64,000 nucleotides of DNA, taken from assembly GCA_025529335.1 (NCBI GenBank), contig JAMYHX010000069.1, positions 55,449 to 119,448 of the forward strand, written 5' to 3'. Shown piece after piece: positions 1 through 10,600 of the stretch (positions are counted from its first letter, which is position 1; every line of letters begins with the position of its first letter). The notes below the pieces were generated by a model, which saw only the letters and a list, made by a program, of their open reading frames with translations, had not been told where the DNA came from and searched no databases. The position numbers and the translations under genes were made by a program. Source of the DNA: Rhizopus sp. PT2906. Taxonomy: Eukaryota; Mucoromycota; Mucoromycetes; Mucorales; Rhizopodaceae.

Positions 1-714
1 AAATTATTAGGTCTCTGGCCTGATAAATGTGATGGCACATATGCTCCTTCCAATGGCTGTGATTCAAGCAGGAACTTGAACAATATTGCTTCAGTTATCA
101 AATCAGCGAATGGTACACTATATAACCGTATGAATACCTTTTGGCCTAGTTACAAAGGAGATAACAATGTGTAACATCATAATGATATCAAATACAAAAG
201 ATAAGCTAAAAAATCATTTTATTTAGCTTTTGGTCTCACGAATGGAATAAGCATGGTACCTGTGTAAGCACTCTTCGTCCTACTTGCTATGGTGATAAGT
301 ATGTTAAATATCAAGAAATTCCAGAGTATTTCGAGGTATGTTTATATATGCACACACATATATTTGTTTATTCAACTTTTATTTATAGAAAGCACTTGAT
401 CTTCGTGATGAATACGATGTCTATGGTGCTCTCAGGTAATGAAAATGGTTGTCATTATCAATGGTATTCATATATGTATTTATACATTATATAGTTTAAG
501 CGGAGTCATTCCAGGCAATACGTATAATGTAAACACCTTTGCTGATGCCATTCAATCCCGCCTTGGTGCACAACCCATGTTAAACTGTGATGGATCAGGC
601 ACATTGAGTGATGTTGCTCTCTACTTTTATGTTCGTGGCCGTGACAATTACGAACTTACAGACAGTCCTACAAGTGGATCATGTTCTGGAGCTGTTTACT
701 ATCCAAAGAAATAA
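1..714 (+). CDS. Ribonuclease T2 (RNase Rh-like), copy A, 5' end outside window
   Basis: Secreted T2-family endoribonuclease that cleaves RNA through 2',3'-cyclic phosphates. Visible exons are 11-170, 227-335, 389-435 and 495-714; the window opens in the intron just before the first. The exon at 11 begins inside the first active-site block (HGLWP, with the His codon upstream). The second block FWSHEWNKHGTC is encoded across the 170/227 junction, and a FYVRGRD stretch and Cys residues follow in the last exon. Bases 1-480, including three introns, match copy B (3852-4331) base for base by eye, whereas the last exon differs at many residues. The signal peptide and first exons cannot be seen. The family call is secure; whether the gene is intact is unknown. 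Confidence 0.88.
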
Positions 715-734
715 TAAAATGTGTGTTTATTTAT

Positions 735-852
735 TTAAAAGTCATAATCATTGTCTTCATCCCTCGTGCGCTTAACCGATGGCTCTGGCGTGGATTTTTC
801 TACATTCATGATTTGACTATCTGTGTCCATTTGTGAGTCGAGTGTAACATTT
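735..852 (-). pseudogene. Truncated TAF9 3' exon fragment carried by the duplication
   Basis: This is a copy of the last TAF9 exon: the stop codon lies at 735-737 and the frame reads back through the acidic C-terminal tail (RTRDEDND-type) until similarity ends at 852. No splice acceptor, histone-fold exons or start codon remain, so it cannot encode TAF9. One base differs from the intact gene and changes an Asp codon to Asn. It marks the breakpoint of the duplication. Confidence 0.85.
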
Positions 853-992
853 TGATACACATCTGCATAAATATGCCGGTTTATACAAAATTCGTTTTCT
901 TTACTATTATTTTCAATCTCGTATATAGTGGATTTTGAAAAAAGAAGCTTTTTTTTATTTCTTTCTTACAAACATAAAATACCTTGTCTCAA

Positions 993-2110
993 ATGAACAA
1001 CAACCGTAAAGAAATGCTTAACAACCTTGCCCTTGCCATCATCTCTACTCAAAATGAGATTAAGGATGCAGTAAAGACTGTTTCAATTCAGGTAATTGAA
1101 ATAAAGGATGAAATTATGTAGCTGAGAACTGCAAAGGAGGTATATGAAGAAAAGCTTTTTGAGATATAGCAAGAGAATACTAAGCTGAGAGAACAGCTTG
1201 AGAGTATTCTTGCTAACACAACAGACTCAAGCCGACCCAGACGTACAAAAAACGACGAGTTAAGCCAGTGCCTCACTTTAGACAACTTATGCCCTGATAG
1301 ATCTGATCAACATCCTGTTGTTGAGGGCACTAAGAACAAACGTCAATTCTCTTGGAACCTATTTAGAAAGTTGATGGAGGATGTGCATGGCAGCCCTGTG
1401 GACAATGTGATGTTCAACGCTGCTCGTGGCTATATCATGATTTTTAGACTGCCTGCTCTCATTTGTGAAGTAAATCACAAGCATCAGACTGAAAATGATA
1501 AGTCGTTTAAGGATACTGATCCTCAGGCGAAACTAGCAGCCATTGGGGCTCTTGAGGAGATGGCTCCTCCTTTCATACCTTTACGTGCTTGTCTTGGCTC
1601 TTGGAGCGCCAATCTCATGATCCATTATTACTGGGCTCGCAATGAGAAGAACAGGTATTTTGCTGCTTCCAGCAATGAATAAGGTAACCATATCAATTAG
1701 AAAATAAGAAACAGCTATTTTTTTTTAGTTTTTAAAAGATTAAACACCCCAAAACAATACTGCTCACGGCGGAGGCTTGTGCCAACCGTCTTCTTCTGCG
1801 AGTGTTCTTTATGAAGAAAGTGATGAGAGTGATGACAGCGATATCAAATAAATTTAAGGATTCAAAAGATAAGATATAGTATTGCTTACACTTGTCATTA
1901 TAGTGATGTTTGGCCTATCGATACCGCAAGTATATTTACATCAACTGCACATAACTACAAAGCAAAGGATACGAATAAGCGTCGTAGTAATAATAAAGGT
2001 ATGTTGTAAACCTATATATTGAAATCAAGTAGGTAGACTAATTGCTACGCAAATATAGGTAAGCGTGCTGCCAAAAGAACAAAGTCAGACATCAAATTGA
2101 AGTGTAATGT
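993..2110 (+). pseudogene. Decayed gene, unrecognised family, two in-frame TAG codons
   Basis: One continuous frame runs from an ATG at 993 to 1682 and is interrupted only by TAG at 1119-1121 and at 1164-1166. The first part is helical and charged (MNNNRKEMLNNLALAI, later KLREQLESIL), probably coiled coil. The second half is globular and rich in aromatic and hydrophobic residues (VHGSPVDNVMFNAARGYIM, WSANLMIHYYWA). Further coding-like pieces follow: about 1760-1851 ending in an acidic Ser/Asp stretch, about 1890-1998, and 2056-2110 with a basic KRAAKRTKSD motif, each flanked by plausible splice sites. I do not recognise the family. It lies between the two RNase copies and may have arrived with the rearrangement. 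Confidence 0.45.
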
Positions 2111-2252
2111 TCGATTACGGTGTATATAAATAAATCATAAACCATTAATCATAATGTATTATATTTAACCGTTGTATTAAAGTATAATCACTATAGTAAG
2201 GGTATAGGGGAAGTACTGAACATTATTTTTGAGTGTATAAAACTATATAAAT

Positions 2253-2291
2253 ATGTATAAATCTGTATTGACAATACACAGCTTTATACAT
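2253..2291. repeat. Imperfect inverted repeat (hairpin), about 18-base arms
   Basis: The arm at 2253-2270 (ATGTATAAATCTGTATTG) is nearly the reverse complement of 2272-2291, with a two-base bulge. The surrounding 2190-2350 is AT-rich with several CTTTATA and TATAAA motifs. It could be a small foldback element or simply low-complexity sequence; no flanking target duplication was identified. Confidence 0.4.
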
Positions 2292-2381
2292 TTATTATGA
2301 AAACATACAAGACTGTATACAAAATATATTGATTTATGCAGCTTTATATTACCATCCAATTCAAGGCATGAGAACAAAAGA

Positions 2382-2723
2382 TCAGGAGGCAGTCCGATCG
2401 CATCGAGAACGAGTGCTCAAGGAATGTAAATGACAAGGTACACCATGATACACACCAAGTTGATGTGACGAACCTATCACTATTAGTGGATGAGATATGT
2501 TGGTTGGCATAGCAACTTGGTATTGCTTCGTAACAAGGATTTGCTCGAGTATCTGACGAGTCTCCATGAGTCGCTGTTGCAAATTAACAATTGCTTCATT
2601 ATCTTCTTGACTGTTAGACATGTTGTTAGGATTATCAAAACTGAGGGCAATGGTCTTTCCGCTTACAGATAACTGAAGACCAAAGCTATGAAATAATTTA
2701 TATTTCTCCGCTATGAAAACCAA
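2382..2723 (-). CDS. Hypothetical short ORF with coiled-coil segment
   Basis: A 113-codon open frame. From an internal Met (MSNSQEDNEAIVNLQQRL) it reads like a short leucine-heptad helix, followed by a segment without recognisable features. No family is recognised. The region is otherwise AT-rich and no intron or clear promoter was found. It could be a relic of a mobile-element protein or a chance ORF; the helix composition is the only argument for coding. Confidence 0.25.
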   Translation of the reverse strand: MVFIAEKYKLFHSFGLQLSVSGKTIALSFDNPNNMSNSQEDNEAIVNLQQRLMETRQILEQILVTKQYQVAMPTNISHPLIVIGSSHQLGVYHGVPCHLHSLSTRSRCDRTAS

Positions 2724-3552
2724 TAAAGGTAATTAAAGCATATATATTATTCTTGTGCTTGTTCTCTGGTCCAATTATAAAAATATACAGACATCGTTGT
2801 CAATTATGCAGCTTCATGATAGGGAAACTGTATTAAATGGCATGATAAAGATATTCAAAACCTTAGATTGCATAAGGGGATTAAAGCAAAGAAGTTTACG
2901 CGTTCGTAAGGTTTGATGCCGTTTGAAGAGAAGGAAAGTCAGAGCCTGTGATATACGAAATAACAAAAGATAAGAAAATACAGCAAAACTGAGGTATTTC
3001 TTCTTATTGATCAAGAGTGTTTCTTATTTACACTTTAAGCTTCTGTGAGATTATAGCTGATAACTGCTCTGGGACGAAGTAGCTTAATTTTGGGTTTCTT
3101 AGTTTTTACTACTGTGACATATGAATCAAGAAATGATGTTATGCATTGTACTAGTTTTTGTTATTGTAAAGGCAGTTGCCTTAATTTCAATGCGCATAAA
3201 TTATGCTTGGATACAACCGGGTCGTTTCTTGAGATGCCCAAGTTGTTATGAGTGATGCGATTCAGATGGACGAGCAACAGTAAGTTCAATCTTGACAGTT
3301 GGTTGTGGAAAACTAAAGGTGATGAATGTCTTTTCTAAATAAGGCGAAAAGTATCGAAAGCGAATGTATTTTATTTTTTCAAGTTAATCAAAAAGATGTT
3401 GGCCGTAGAGGATAACTTGCATTGCATTAAAACTGTGCATTGTATTCACAGACTGTTATATTGGTTGATCAACCTTTTGAAACTTTGTTATGCAAAAAAT
3501 TAATGCTTTTATTTGTAGCCACATTTATTTCTATCTCTTATCATTTCATAAC

Positions 3553-4568
3553 ATGTTTATAACAACAAAAACTGTCCTTGCTCTAGGAAGTTTAATCAGT
3601 TTAGTCGCTGCTCAATCCTCCTGTAGTCGTAAGTGCAGCAGAAAAATGTGTAATCGTCATCATTTTAATATGACTTAGCCGATACTGTATCTTGCCATTG
3701 GTCTGGCTCTGTTGATTCATGTTGTTCTCCCAAATATGGTCTTGTCGTCCTTAACCTTCAATGGGTGCCTGGTTATGGTCCTAATGATGAATTCACTATC
3801 CACGGTAAAGCCTGAGTCTTTTTTAATTAATATAGATTCTTATTCTCATTGAAATTATTAGGTCTCTGGCCTGATAAATGTGATGGCACATATGCTCCTT
3901 CCAATGGCTGTGATTCAAGCAGGAACTTGAACAATATTGCTTCAGTTATCAAATCAGCGAATGGTACACTATATAACCGTATGAATACCTTTTGGCCTAG
4001 TTACAAAGGAGATAACAATGTGTAACATCATAATGATATCAAATACAAAAGATAAGCTAAAAAATCATTTTATTTAGCTTTTGGTCTCACGAATGGAATA
4101 AGCATGGTACCTGTGTAAGCACTCTTCGTCCTACTTGCTATGGTGATAAGTATGTTAAATATCAAGAAATTCCAGAGTATTTCGAGGTATGTTTATATAT
4201 GCACACACATATATTTGTTTATTCAACTTTTATTTATAGAAAGCACTTGATCTTCGTGATGAATACGATGTCTATGGTGCTCTCAGGTAATGAAAATGGT
4301 TGTCATTATCAATGGTATTCATATATGTATTCATACATTATATAGTTCAAAAAAAATCATCCCAGGCACAACACGTAATGTAAACGCCTTTGTTGATGCC
4401 ATTCAATCCCGCTTTCATGTACAGCCTATGTTGAACTGTACTCATTCAGGCACATTGAGTGATGTTTCTCTCTACTTTTATGTTCGTGGCCGTGACAATT
4501 ACGAACTTACAGACAGTCCTGCTGATGGAACATGTTTTGGAAATGTTAAATTTCCAAAGAAATACTAA
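3553..4568 (+). CDS. Ribonuclease T2 (RNase Rh-like), copy B, complete
   Basis: Secreted base-nonspecific RNase of the T2 family. Exons are 3553-3628, 3679-3804, 3862-4021, 4078-4186, 4240-4286 and 4346-4568 (741 nt, 246 residues), all with GT-AG introns in consistent phase. The Met at 3553 starts a signal peptide (MFITTKTVLALGSLISLVAA); the in-frame ATG at 3490 would put an unlikely segment before it. Active-site block I is FTIHGLWP (His about residue 67). Block II is FWSHEWNKHGTC (residues about 122-133) with the expected His-Glu-His set. Cys-rich segments agree with the disulphide pattern of the family, and the length matches RNase Rh-type precursors. Likely role: extracellular or vacuolar RNA scavenging. 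Confidence 0.93.
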
Positions 4569-4706
4569 TAAAATGTGTGTTTATTTATTTAAAAGTCATA
4601 ATCATCGTCTTCATCCCTCGTGCGCTTAACCGATGGCTCTGGCGTGGATTTTTCTACATTCATGATTTGACTATCTGTGTCCATTTGTGAGTCGAGTGTA
4701 ACATTT
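3852..4706. repeat. Tandem duplication unit, copy B (partner at 1-852)
   Basis: This is the partner of the left-edge block. The offset is 3851 bases before the last RNase exon and 3854 after it, because the last exon here is three bases longer. Similarity ends at 4706, inside the TAF9 tail exon, which continues intact here. Copy B therefore retains the original RNase-TAF9 junction, and copy A is the derived or truncated side at this end. Confidence 0.88.
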
Positions 4707-5229
4707 GACTGTTGTTGCTTTGGTGCCTTTTTAAACATGTTATTGACACTTTATCATTTCTATCAACAGTTAAACTTACATCAGGCACAATTGAGAAATT
4801 GATTCCAGTTAGACAGTGTTTCTCTGCTGGTAATCGAATACCATATTTCTCGGGAATAAGCGGTAGAGGCGCCTTGTTCTTTTCTTGAGCAAGTTCGAGC
4901 AAGAACTCTTTGGGTGGTGGTGTCGTAAATGAATGGTTGACTCGTCCTTGTATAGCAAGTTGAATATCTTCCAGTTCAATATCCATTTTATTAGCATGTT
5001 CTGCATATACGAGAGCATCCTGTAATACGTCTGTTGTATATCCTTTAAGAAAAAGTAATTAACACACAAGAGAATGAAAATAATAGTAAACAAGGTTACG
5101 ATGTGCAAATTCAAGTAATTGATGAACTACTTTGGGATCATAGTCTTCAACACCTAATGACTGTAAGATGAGTGAAATCAATCTTGCATCGCGAGGTTGA
5201 GCTGGTTGTTTCTGTGTATCAGCAGGCAT
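4589..5229 (-). CDS. TAF9: TAF9, TFIID/SAGA histone-fold subunit
   Basis: Subunit shared by TFIID and SAGA; its histone fold pairs with TAF6 in the nucleus. Exons are 5229-5100, 5042-4780 and 4726-4589 (176 residues). The start ATG gives MPADTQKQPAQPRDARLI, followed by the diagnostic helix segments LISLILQSLGVEDYDPKVV, HQLLEFAHRYTTDVLQDALV and DIELEDIQLAIQGRVNHSF, then a conserved PPPKEFLLELA block. The C-terminus is Gln-rich and then acidic with a KRTRDED-type motif. A good splice acceptor sits directly before the ATG (around 5231-5233), so an intron in the 5' leader is likely. The gene is tail-to-tail with RNase copy B, with 20 bases between stop codons. Confidence 0.92.
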
Positions 5230-5586
5230 AGCTGTAGAATATAGAATATAATATAGGAAAGAAAAAAAACCTTTTTTAGCCAATCAAACAATAGGAATAA
5301 CCCATTCTAGCATACACGCACATCTTTATTATGCTCTGATGACACATATATACACCATTCATACATAGCAGAGAGAGAGAGAGAGAACTTTCTCATCATT
5401 ACTCATGTTACAAGTGTTTTAAACTACAAGAATGGGGATAAGCTTGACTCAAAAGTGTCGTGGGGATACCAAAAAAAGAAACTCTGATCACTCAGATTAG
5501 GGCTATTTTGTGTGACTTATGGAAAAAGCTTTCTCCCTTTCAACCCCCCTTCCCTTTTCTTTTCTGTTTGTAACGCTCTGTTATCA

Positions 5587-7121
5587 ATGAATAAACTCAT
5601 ATTCTCACCAGAAAATGTAAAAGGAAACCAGTCAAACAAGTCGAATGCGACACCATCAACCAACAAGATCATTTTGGATTACTTGCTTTATCTTTCTATT
5701 CAATCCAGATTAAACCAAGCCAGTATCGAATTACTTGAACTATCCGATCCATTGCCAAAAGAAAAAGAAAGACTTGAAGTACGCAAGAAGAGATGGATAG
5801 AGTCAGCTACAAAGGCAGAACAAGATAAACGCGCAGTTGAATCAATAGTGGCAGGTAACAACAAAAAGAATATGATAAAGTTGCGTTAAAACAATCTAAA
5901 ACCCATCTACTAGGCATACTTTCCAGTCACTGCAACAAGACACCCTCTTTTAAACACGACCACCATTTTGAACAGCGTCTTCACTTGTGCCAACTGACAA
6001 ACCTTGTCTTTGGCCGATTCGACGCTCTATGGACTGGTCAGCATGTGATTGCTCATAAAGCAACTGCACGTAGACGACGACACCAATCGGTCGTAGTTGA
6101 CAATCCGGACGAGGACGACATTCTTTGCGATATCAAGAAACGCGAAAAACGTTTCTCGCAGCCTATCTTACCTCCCTTTTGCCGACGACACCGTGTACAA
6201 GACTGTTATGGATGTGTCTTACCCAATCATCCCACGTCGCCGGCCCCGCCCGCTGGCCTGATCGAAGCCATCCCAACCTTTTTGAGAACAAGCGCAGATA
6301 TGCTTCGACGTATACTTGAATCAGACAATGAGGTCAAGCCCATGATGTTTGCTGGTCAAAAGGTAATGGGTGGAGGTATGCCGCCCAAGTGGTACGATCT
6401 GTTCCTGGAACTCCTTACCCAGGCTGCGATAGAGAGTTACCTGTGTGATGCCCAGGTTGGCCTAGAGCCTATATTTGAGATATTCTCTTATGGAGATGTT
6501 GAGGAGGAAGAGGATGAGGAAGAATATGAAGAAGAAGAGCATGAGCAAGACGTGGACGAATGGGGGATCAGAGCAGCAGATCATCATTTGCTATTTCCAA
6601 AAACACGCACCATGTACTTGTTCAAGACTCAAGTAAGAGAAAGGGAAAAAGATGTAAGTCATCTGACAGGAGTGACAACTTGAGCTTACCTCCTTGCTTT
6701 TTTTTTGCTAGTTTTTGAATATTACCGAAGGAAGCTTTCAAGCACACTTTGAGAAGCTAGCACAGCGTTTCCCTCTTGAGCATTTTGAAAGAAATATGGG
6801 CGACTTTATTCAAATGATCCTAGATACGATGGATATACCAACATTAGATAATGTAAGTACATATGTATAGTTAATATATAAAATGTTGCCAACATTTTTT
6901 CCTAGAATGACTCAAATGAAGCTACAGAAACACAGGAGCAAACAGGTCCCTCTGTTTATAAATATCCTGGAGATGGCTCTCTCTTAATGCCAGAGATTCC
7001 AGATGATGACGCTCAAACAACAGAAACGGGTAAAAAACGACCTGCGTCTGTTATGGAGGAAGAAAAGGACACAACTGATAATAATAGCAATAATAATAAA
7101 CGCGTAAAGGAGGAGCCATAA
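5587..7121 (+). CDS. Conserved-looking hypothetical protein, acidic, 454 aa
   Basis: Exons are 5587-5854, 5914-6653, 6712-6852 and 6906-7121, all GT-AG and in phase. The N-terminal 90 residues are polar and helical. The middle has a Cys/His-containing segment (CRRHRVQDCYGCVLP, about residues 155-170) that could bind metal or be a degenerate finger, preceded by a basic ARRRRHQS patch. A hydrophobic helical block follows (WYDLFLELLTQAAIESYLC), then a long Glu/Asp run (about residues 270-290). The C-terminus is polar with a KKRP and a NNNKRVKEEP motif resembling nuclear signals. I do not recognise the family; a nuclear protein is a reasonable guess. The stop is only 8 bases from the convergent HMG gene. 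Confidence 0.75.
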
Positions 7122-7129
7122 TTTAATTT

Positions 7130-7959
7130 TTATTCGCTATCAGAACTGCTGTCACTTGTGTCGCTGCTGTCTTCACTAGAAGACGAGCTACTAGTGTCGT
7201 CTTCATGATCAGATGAGCGAAGTTGATCTTCTTCTTCTTCATCACTACTATTACTGTCATCGCTGCTACTGTCGCTTTCACTATCATCGCTACTGCTGCT
7301 ACTGCTGCTGCTGCTGCTACTACTACTGTCCTTGCTATTGTTGATATTATTTTTAACCATGACACTTGGCTTTACAGTAGGCAGAAGCTTTCTTTTTGCA
7401 GGCACAGCCTCCTCCTTTTCGAGTTTAGGTTTTTTTTCCACGCCATGCATTTTCTCATAGACAGCCAATTCCTTTGTGTATCTCTCTCTGTCCTGTTTAG
7501 CCAACTCATTGTAAGGCTATCATAAAGTCAATAATGCATTGTATTTTCTCCTTTATGACAGGTCTTACTTTCTTTTCTTCTTCAGACAAACTTCTCCATC
7601 TTTCACCATAAATCTTGCTCTTTTGTGCAAAAACCAACTCAGGGAATTCCTTGTCAATCTGAGGACGTATAGCATTACAAAAGTAAAAGTAGTTGGAAGT
7701 AGGCTGCTTTGGTAAATCAGGATTTCTTTCTCTCTTCTTCTTGACTTGTTGAACTTGTTCAGCCTGTACGAATCCTTCGACGTGTTCACTAATCAACTTG
7801 GATACTGTATTCAAATGAGTAGCGATGTCACTTGCTGCCTGGGCAAGTTCTGGACTCTATTAAATAGATGAGTACCAATGGTCTTGTGATGTATGCTCTT
7901 CCAGTTGTTATTATTATTATTTTTATTACTTCATGAAGTTTTGCCAAAATATCCTTCAT
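7130..7959 (-). CDS. HMG-box chromatin protein with Ser/Asp-rich tail
   Basis: Exons are 7959-7930, 7856-7569 and 7516-7130 (234 residues). The HMG box covers about residues 59-128: PKQPTSNYFYFCNAIRPQI, then the helix with YGERWRSLSEEEKK, and after the intron PYNELAKQDRERYTKELAVY. The N-terminal 50 residues form an amphipathic helix region, perhaps for dimerisation. The last 90 residues are a run of Ser interrupted by Asp/Glu, a likely casein-kinase target that can fold back on the basic box. The start at 7959 gives MKDILAKLHE. It resembles the Nhp6/Nhp10 class, but I cannot assign a subgroup. Probable role: DNA bending and chromatin remodelling in the nucleus. Confidence 0.82.
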
Positions 7960-8052
7960 TTTAACTACAAAGAAAAAAGAAAAAGGGAGAAAAAAAAAGA
8001 GCGTAAAAAATACAGTAGTCTCCCCAAAAATTATTGGCTGTTTGGCAGGGGG

Positions 8053-8303
8053 GCGCGCCAACCCGAGTATGATGGACCCTATCACTGTTGCCGTGTTAAA
8101 TGTCCGTGGCGAGAATATGACTTTATTTGCTTGAAAGTACGTTTTCTCTTTCTCTCTTTCTTCCTTTTATAAAGGACGTGTTTTCGTTTACAGATTTGGG
8201 CCAATGAAAGCCCGCCTGTCAAGATTAAACAAATGGACATAATTTCTTTAAAAGGAAAAAATTACCCTCCATGTATTCATATTGCTCGCAAAATAATAAA
8301 ATA
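8053..8303 (+). pseudogene. Coding-like two-exon remnant, possible OB-fold/DNA-binding fragment
   Basis: One frame reads PEYDGPYHCCRVKCPWREYD up to 8133, then a good donor (GTACGT at 8134) and an acceptor at 8192. The same frame continues as IWANESPPVKIKQMDIISLK to a stop near 8303. The join is in phase and the composition is protein-like, but no convincing Met lies upstream in frame (only one at 7933 inside a purine-rich stretch). It is either the end of a decayed gene or a small gene with a missed first exon. The family is unknown. Confidence 0.35.
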
Positions 8304-8515
8304 AAAAAAAAAGAGAGAAAGAGAAAGCATGTATGAAAATCATGGCATCATGACAGCTAATAAACAAAAGCAAAAAAAAAAAGATAAAGGGGGGAAGAAT
8401 GAAATAAAGACGATAAAAGGGGGAAAAAGATAGCCGTGAGCTTGTGACCGATCACCAATAAATACAGCTGCATCATTTTTATCTCTTTTTTTCCTTTTTT
8501 TCTCCTTTTACCAAA

Positions 8516-9642
8516 ATGCCAACTATTTCAATTTCAAAGCATGCCTCAACTGCATTAATACTAGCATCTGGCATGCTCATATCAGGTAAACAATTGATAT
8601 ATAATGTTGTCAGTGACGATGTTTATGTATTCTTTGCAGGAGTGTGCAATACGATATTAAACAAATATCAAGATATGCAATGTGTTGACCATTGCGATGA
8701 CCCTGATCCCAAAAAGAGAATTTACTTTGAACAACCTCTTTGGCAAACGTAACAAGCGATACATATAAAAACGAGCGAATTCGTGTTAAATATACATATA
8801 GTCTAAACATGTTTGTGGGTGAATTTGCTGTTTGGATAGTTTATTTATATCAACTATACGAAAAAAGATATCAAACGACGATCGCACCACCTTCATCCGT
8901 TAATCAATTAGACGCTGCTGCTCTTATAGATGACGTAGATAATGAAGTGCAAAAGATAGAAAACACCCTGCCTGAGCTCAAAGGCATCAAATCTTTGCTC
9001 TTTTGGATCCCCACGGTCTGTGATTTGACCGCGACAACGATGATGAATGTAGGGCTTATTTTAACCTCAGCTAGCGTGTACCAAATGCTAAGAGGCGCTG
9101 TCGTCATCTTCACTGGTGCCTTTAGTTATCTCTTTCTCAACCGTCGACTCCGTGGATACGAATGGTTTTCGTTAGTGCTGGTTGTTCTCGGGGTAGCCAT
9201 TGTCGGTCTATCATCTGTCTTGTATCCCCAAAATTCACCTCATGCAGCAGACGCTTCGATGGATTACGCTTCACTCATTGGTGTCTGTCTCGTGCTGGGT
9301 GCTCAGCTGTTTACGGCTTCTCAATTTGTAATTGAAGAAAAGATCATGATGCATTACAAGGTCACTCCTCTCAAGGCCGTCGGACTCGAAGGTACTTTTG
9401 GAATGTTTTCGATTCTTGCTAGTATGCCCTTGTTACACTTTACACTGGGTCAACGATATCCGTCATTTGACATTGTACAAGGCTATCACGATTTCTTTGA
9501 TCATCCTACCGTTTGGCAGACGGGTATTGCCATTAGTTTGTCGATTGCCTTCTTCAACTGGTTCGGACTTTCGATCACTTCTGCCATCTCTGCTACCGCA
9601 AGAAGCACGATCGATGCCTGCAGGTAAAATAAGCTCACAAAG

Positions 9643-9676
<34 letters not shown>

Positions 9677-9883
9677 AGAGAGATAAATTAAATCATAAAA
9701 TATAGAACACTTTTTATTTGGATGGTATCTCTTTACTTGGGTTGGGAACGATTTTCATGGATTCAAGTGGCTGGTTTTGTCATGATGGTAACGGGTACAT
9801 TCTACTTTAATGGCGTACTTCGATGGCCATTTGTCAAGGAGGAGACAGAGGATGAGCATAGACCACTTTTATCACAGGAATGA
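8516..9883 (+). CDS. SLC35F6-like nucleotide-sugar/drug-metabolite family transporter
   Basis: Multi-pass membrane protein of the DMT superfamily, SLC35F6 type, expected in an organelle membrane (lysosome/vacuole or mitochondrion in animals). Exons are 8516-8585, 8640-8748, 8802-9623 and 9706-9883 (392 residues). The first helix spans exons 1 and 2 (ALILASGMLISGVCNTILNK). The typical core is SLLFWIPTVCDLTATTMMNV and TSASVYQMLRGAVVIFTGAF, followed by RRLRGYEWFSL and the QFVIEEKIM segment. About nine to ten hydrophobic helices are visible. The C-terminal EEETEDEHRPLLSQ-like tail with a dileucine is typical for vacuolar/lysosomal sorting. The last intron (9624-9705) holds a 31-base A run. The substrate is not predictable. 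Confidence 0.88.
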
Positions 9884-9898
9884 TGATATCAATAAACA

Positions 9899-10600
9899 TT
9901 AAAATCTTGAAATAATAATGGAGAATACAGCAATGAGTGCAGATAGGGTAACAGTACTCGTTATGAAAATGATGCTTCGACTAGCAGGAAAATAACCTTT
10001 TGTCATGGATGTTTGAGTATGAAAGTATCTTAGGCATGCAAAAATCATATAGAGTATTCCAATTATGACAAAGGCCATCCCCAAATATCGGCCAGAGTTA
10101 TTTTCCTTGTCTAAACGAAATAGTTGGGTCACGGCTAACAAAAAGAAAAGTAAGGAGTGAGTTTATGTGTTTTGATTGTTCTAGATATAATTTACCAACT
10201 CCTGCTGAAATTGTTGATAAACTGGTCCGCACCCAAGCTAAAAAGGTTCTCTCATTTGCTTTTTCAGGAAAGGACAATTAAATATTTATATATGTAAACA
10301 ATTTATATAGTTACCTAAATGATCTCTAGCCACAGCCAATGTATTTTCCAAGTATAAGGAGGTTGAAAATAAGTCTATATACTTTTCTATACAATTCACT
10401 TGTTCTTCCCTACGACTTGTATCATCTGTTACTGTTGAATAATTTTTAAAAGTTTTGTTCAAGAGAAGTGGTGTACTGTCATTGTTGTTGCTATGAGTAT
10501 TATTGTTGTTATCATGGTTGCTACTTCTGCTACTAGTACTGCTGCTACAACTTCTATTGCTACTACTGCTGCTATTACTATTGTGAGCACAATAACCCAT
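9899..10600 (-). CDS. DUF202 family small membrane protein
   Basis: Exons are 10600-10315, 10258-10196 and 10134-9899 (194 residues). The first 55 residues are Ser/Asn low complexity. The DUF202 core follows: ENTLAVARDHLANERTFLAW, then VRTSLSTISAGVAVTQLFRL, GRYLGMAFVIIGILYMIFA and a third helix near the C-terminus (IIFITSTVTLSALIAVFSII). This is the short membrane module also found at the ends of VTC vacuolar transporter chaperones; stand-alone fungal members are vacuole or plasma-membrane proteins of unclear role. The start is taken at MGYCAHN (10600), because upstream codons only translate an A/T run. The stop is 15 bases from the convergent transporter gene. Confidence 0.85.

Larger units (their letters stand above)
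1..852. repeat. Tandem duplication unit, copy A (partner at 3852-4706)
   Basis: Bases 1-480 correspond to 3852-4331 without a visible mismatch. The final RNase exon (495-714) is strongly diverged from 4346-4568. Bases 715-852 again match 4569-4706 nearly perfectly, with one visible substitution near 747. Similarity stops abruptly after 852. The duplicated block therefore covers the RNase gene plus the tail of the adjacent TAF9 gene, with a period of about 3.85 kb. The left limit lies beyond the window. Confidence 0.9.

Noticed and set aside
7223..7525. Ala/Thr/Ile-rich plus-strand frame
   Set aside because: Antisense shadow of the Ser/Asp codon repeats in the HMG-protein tail.
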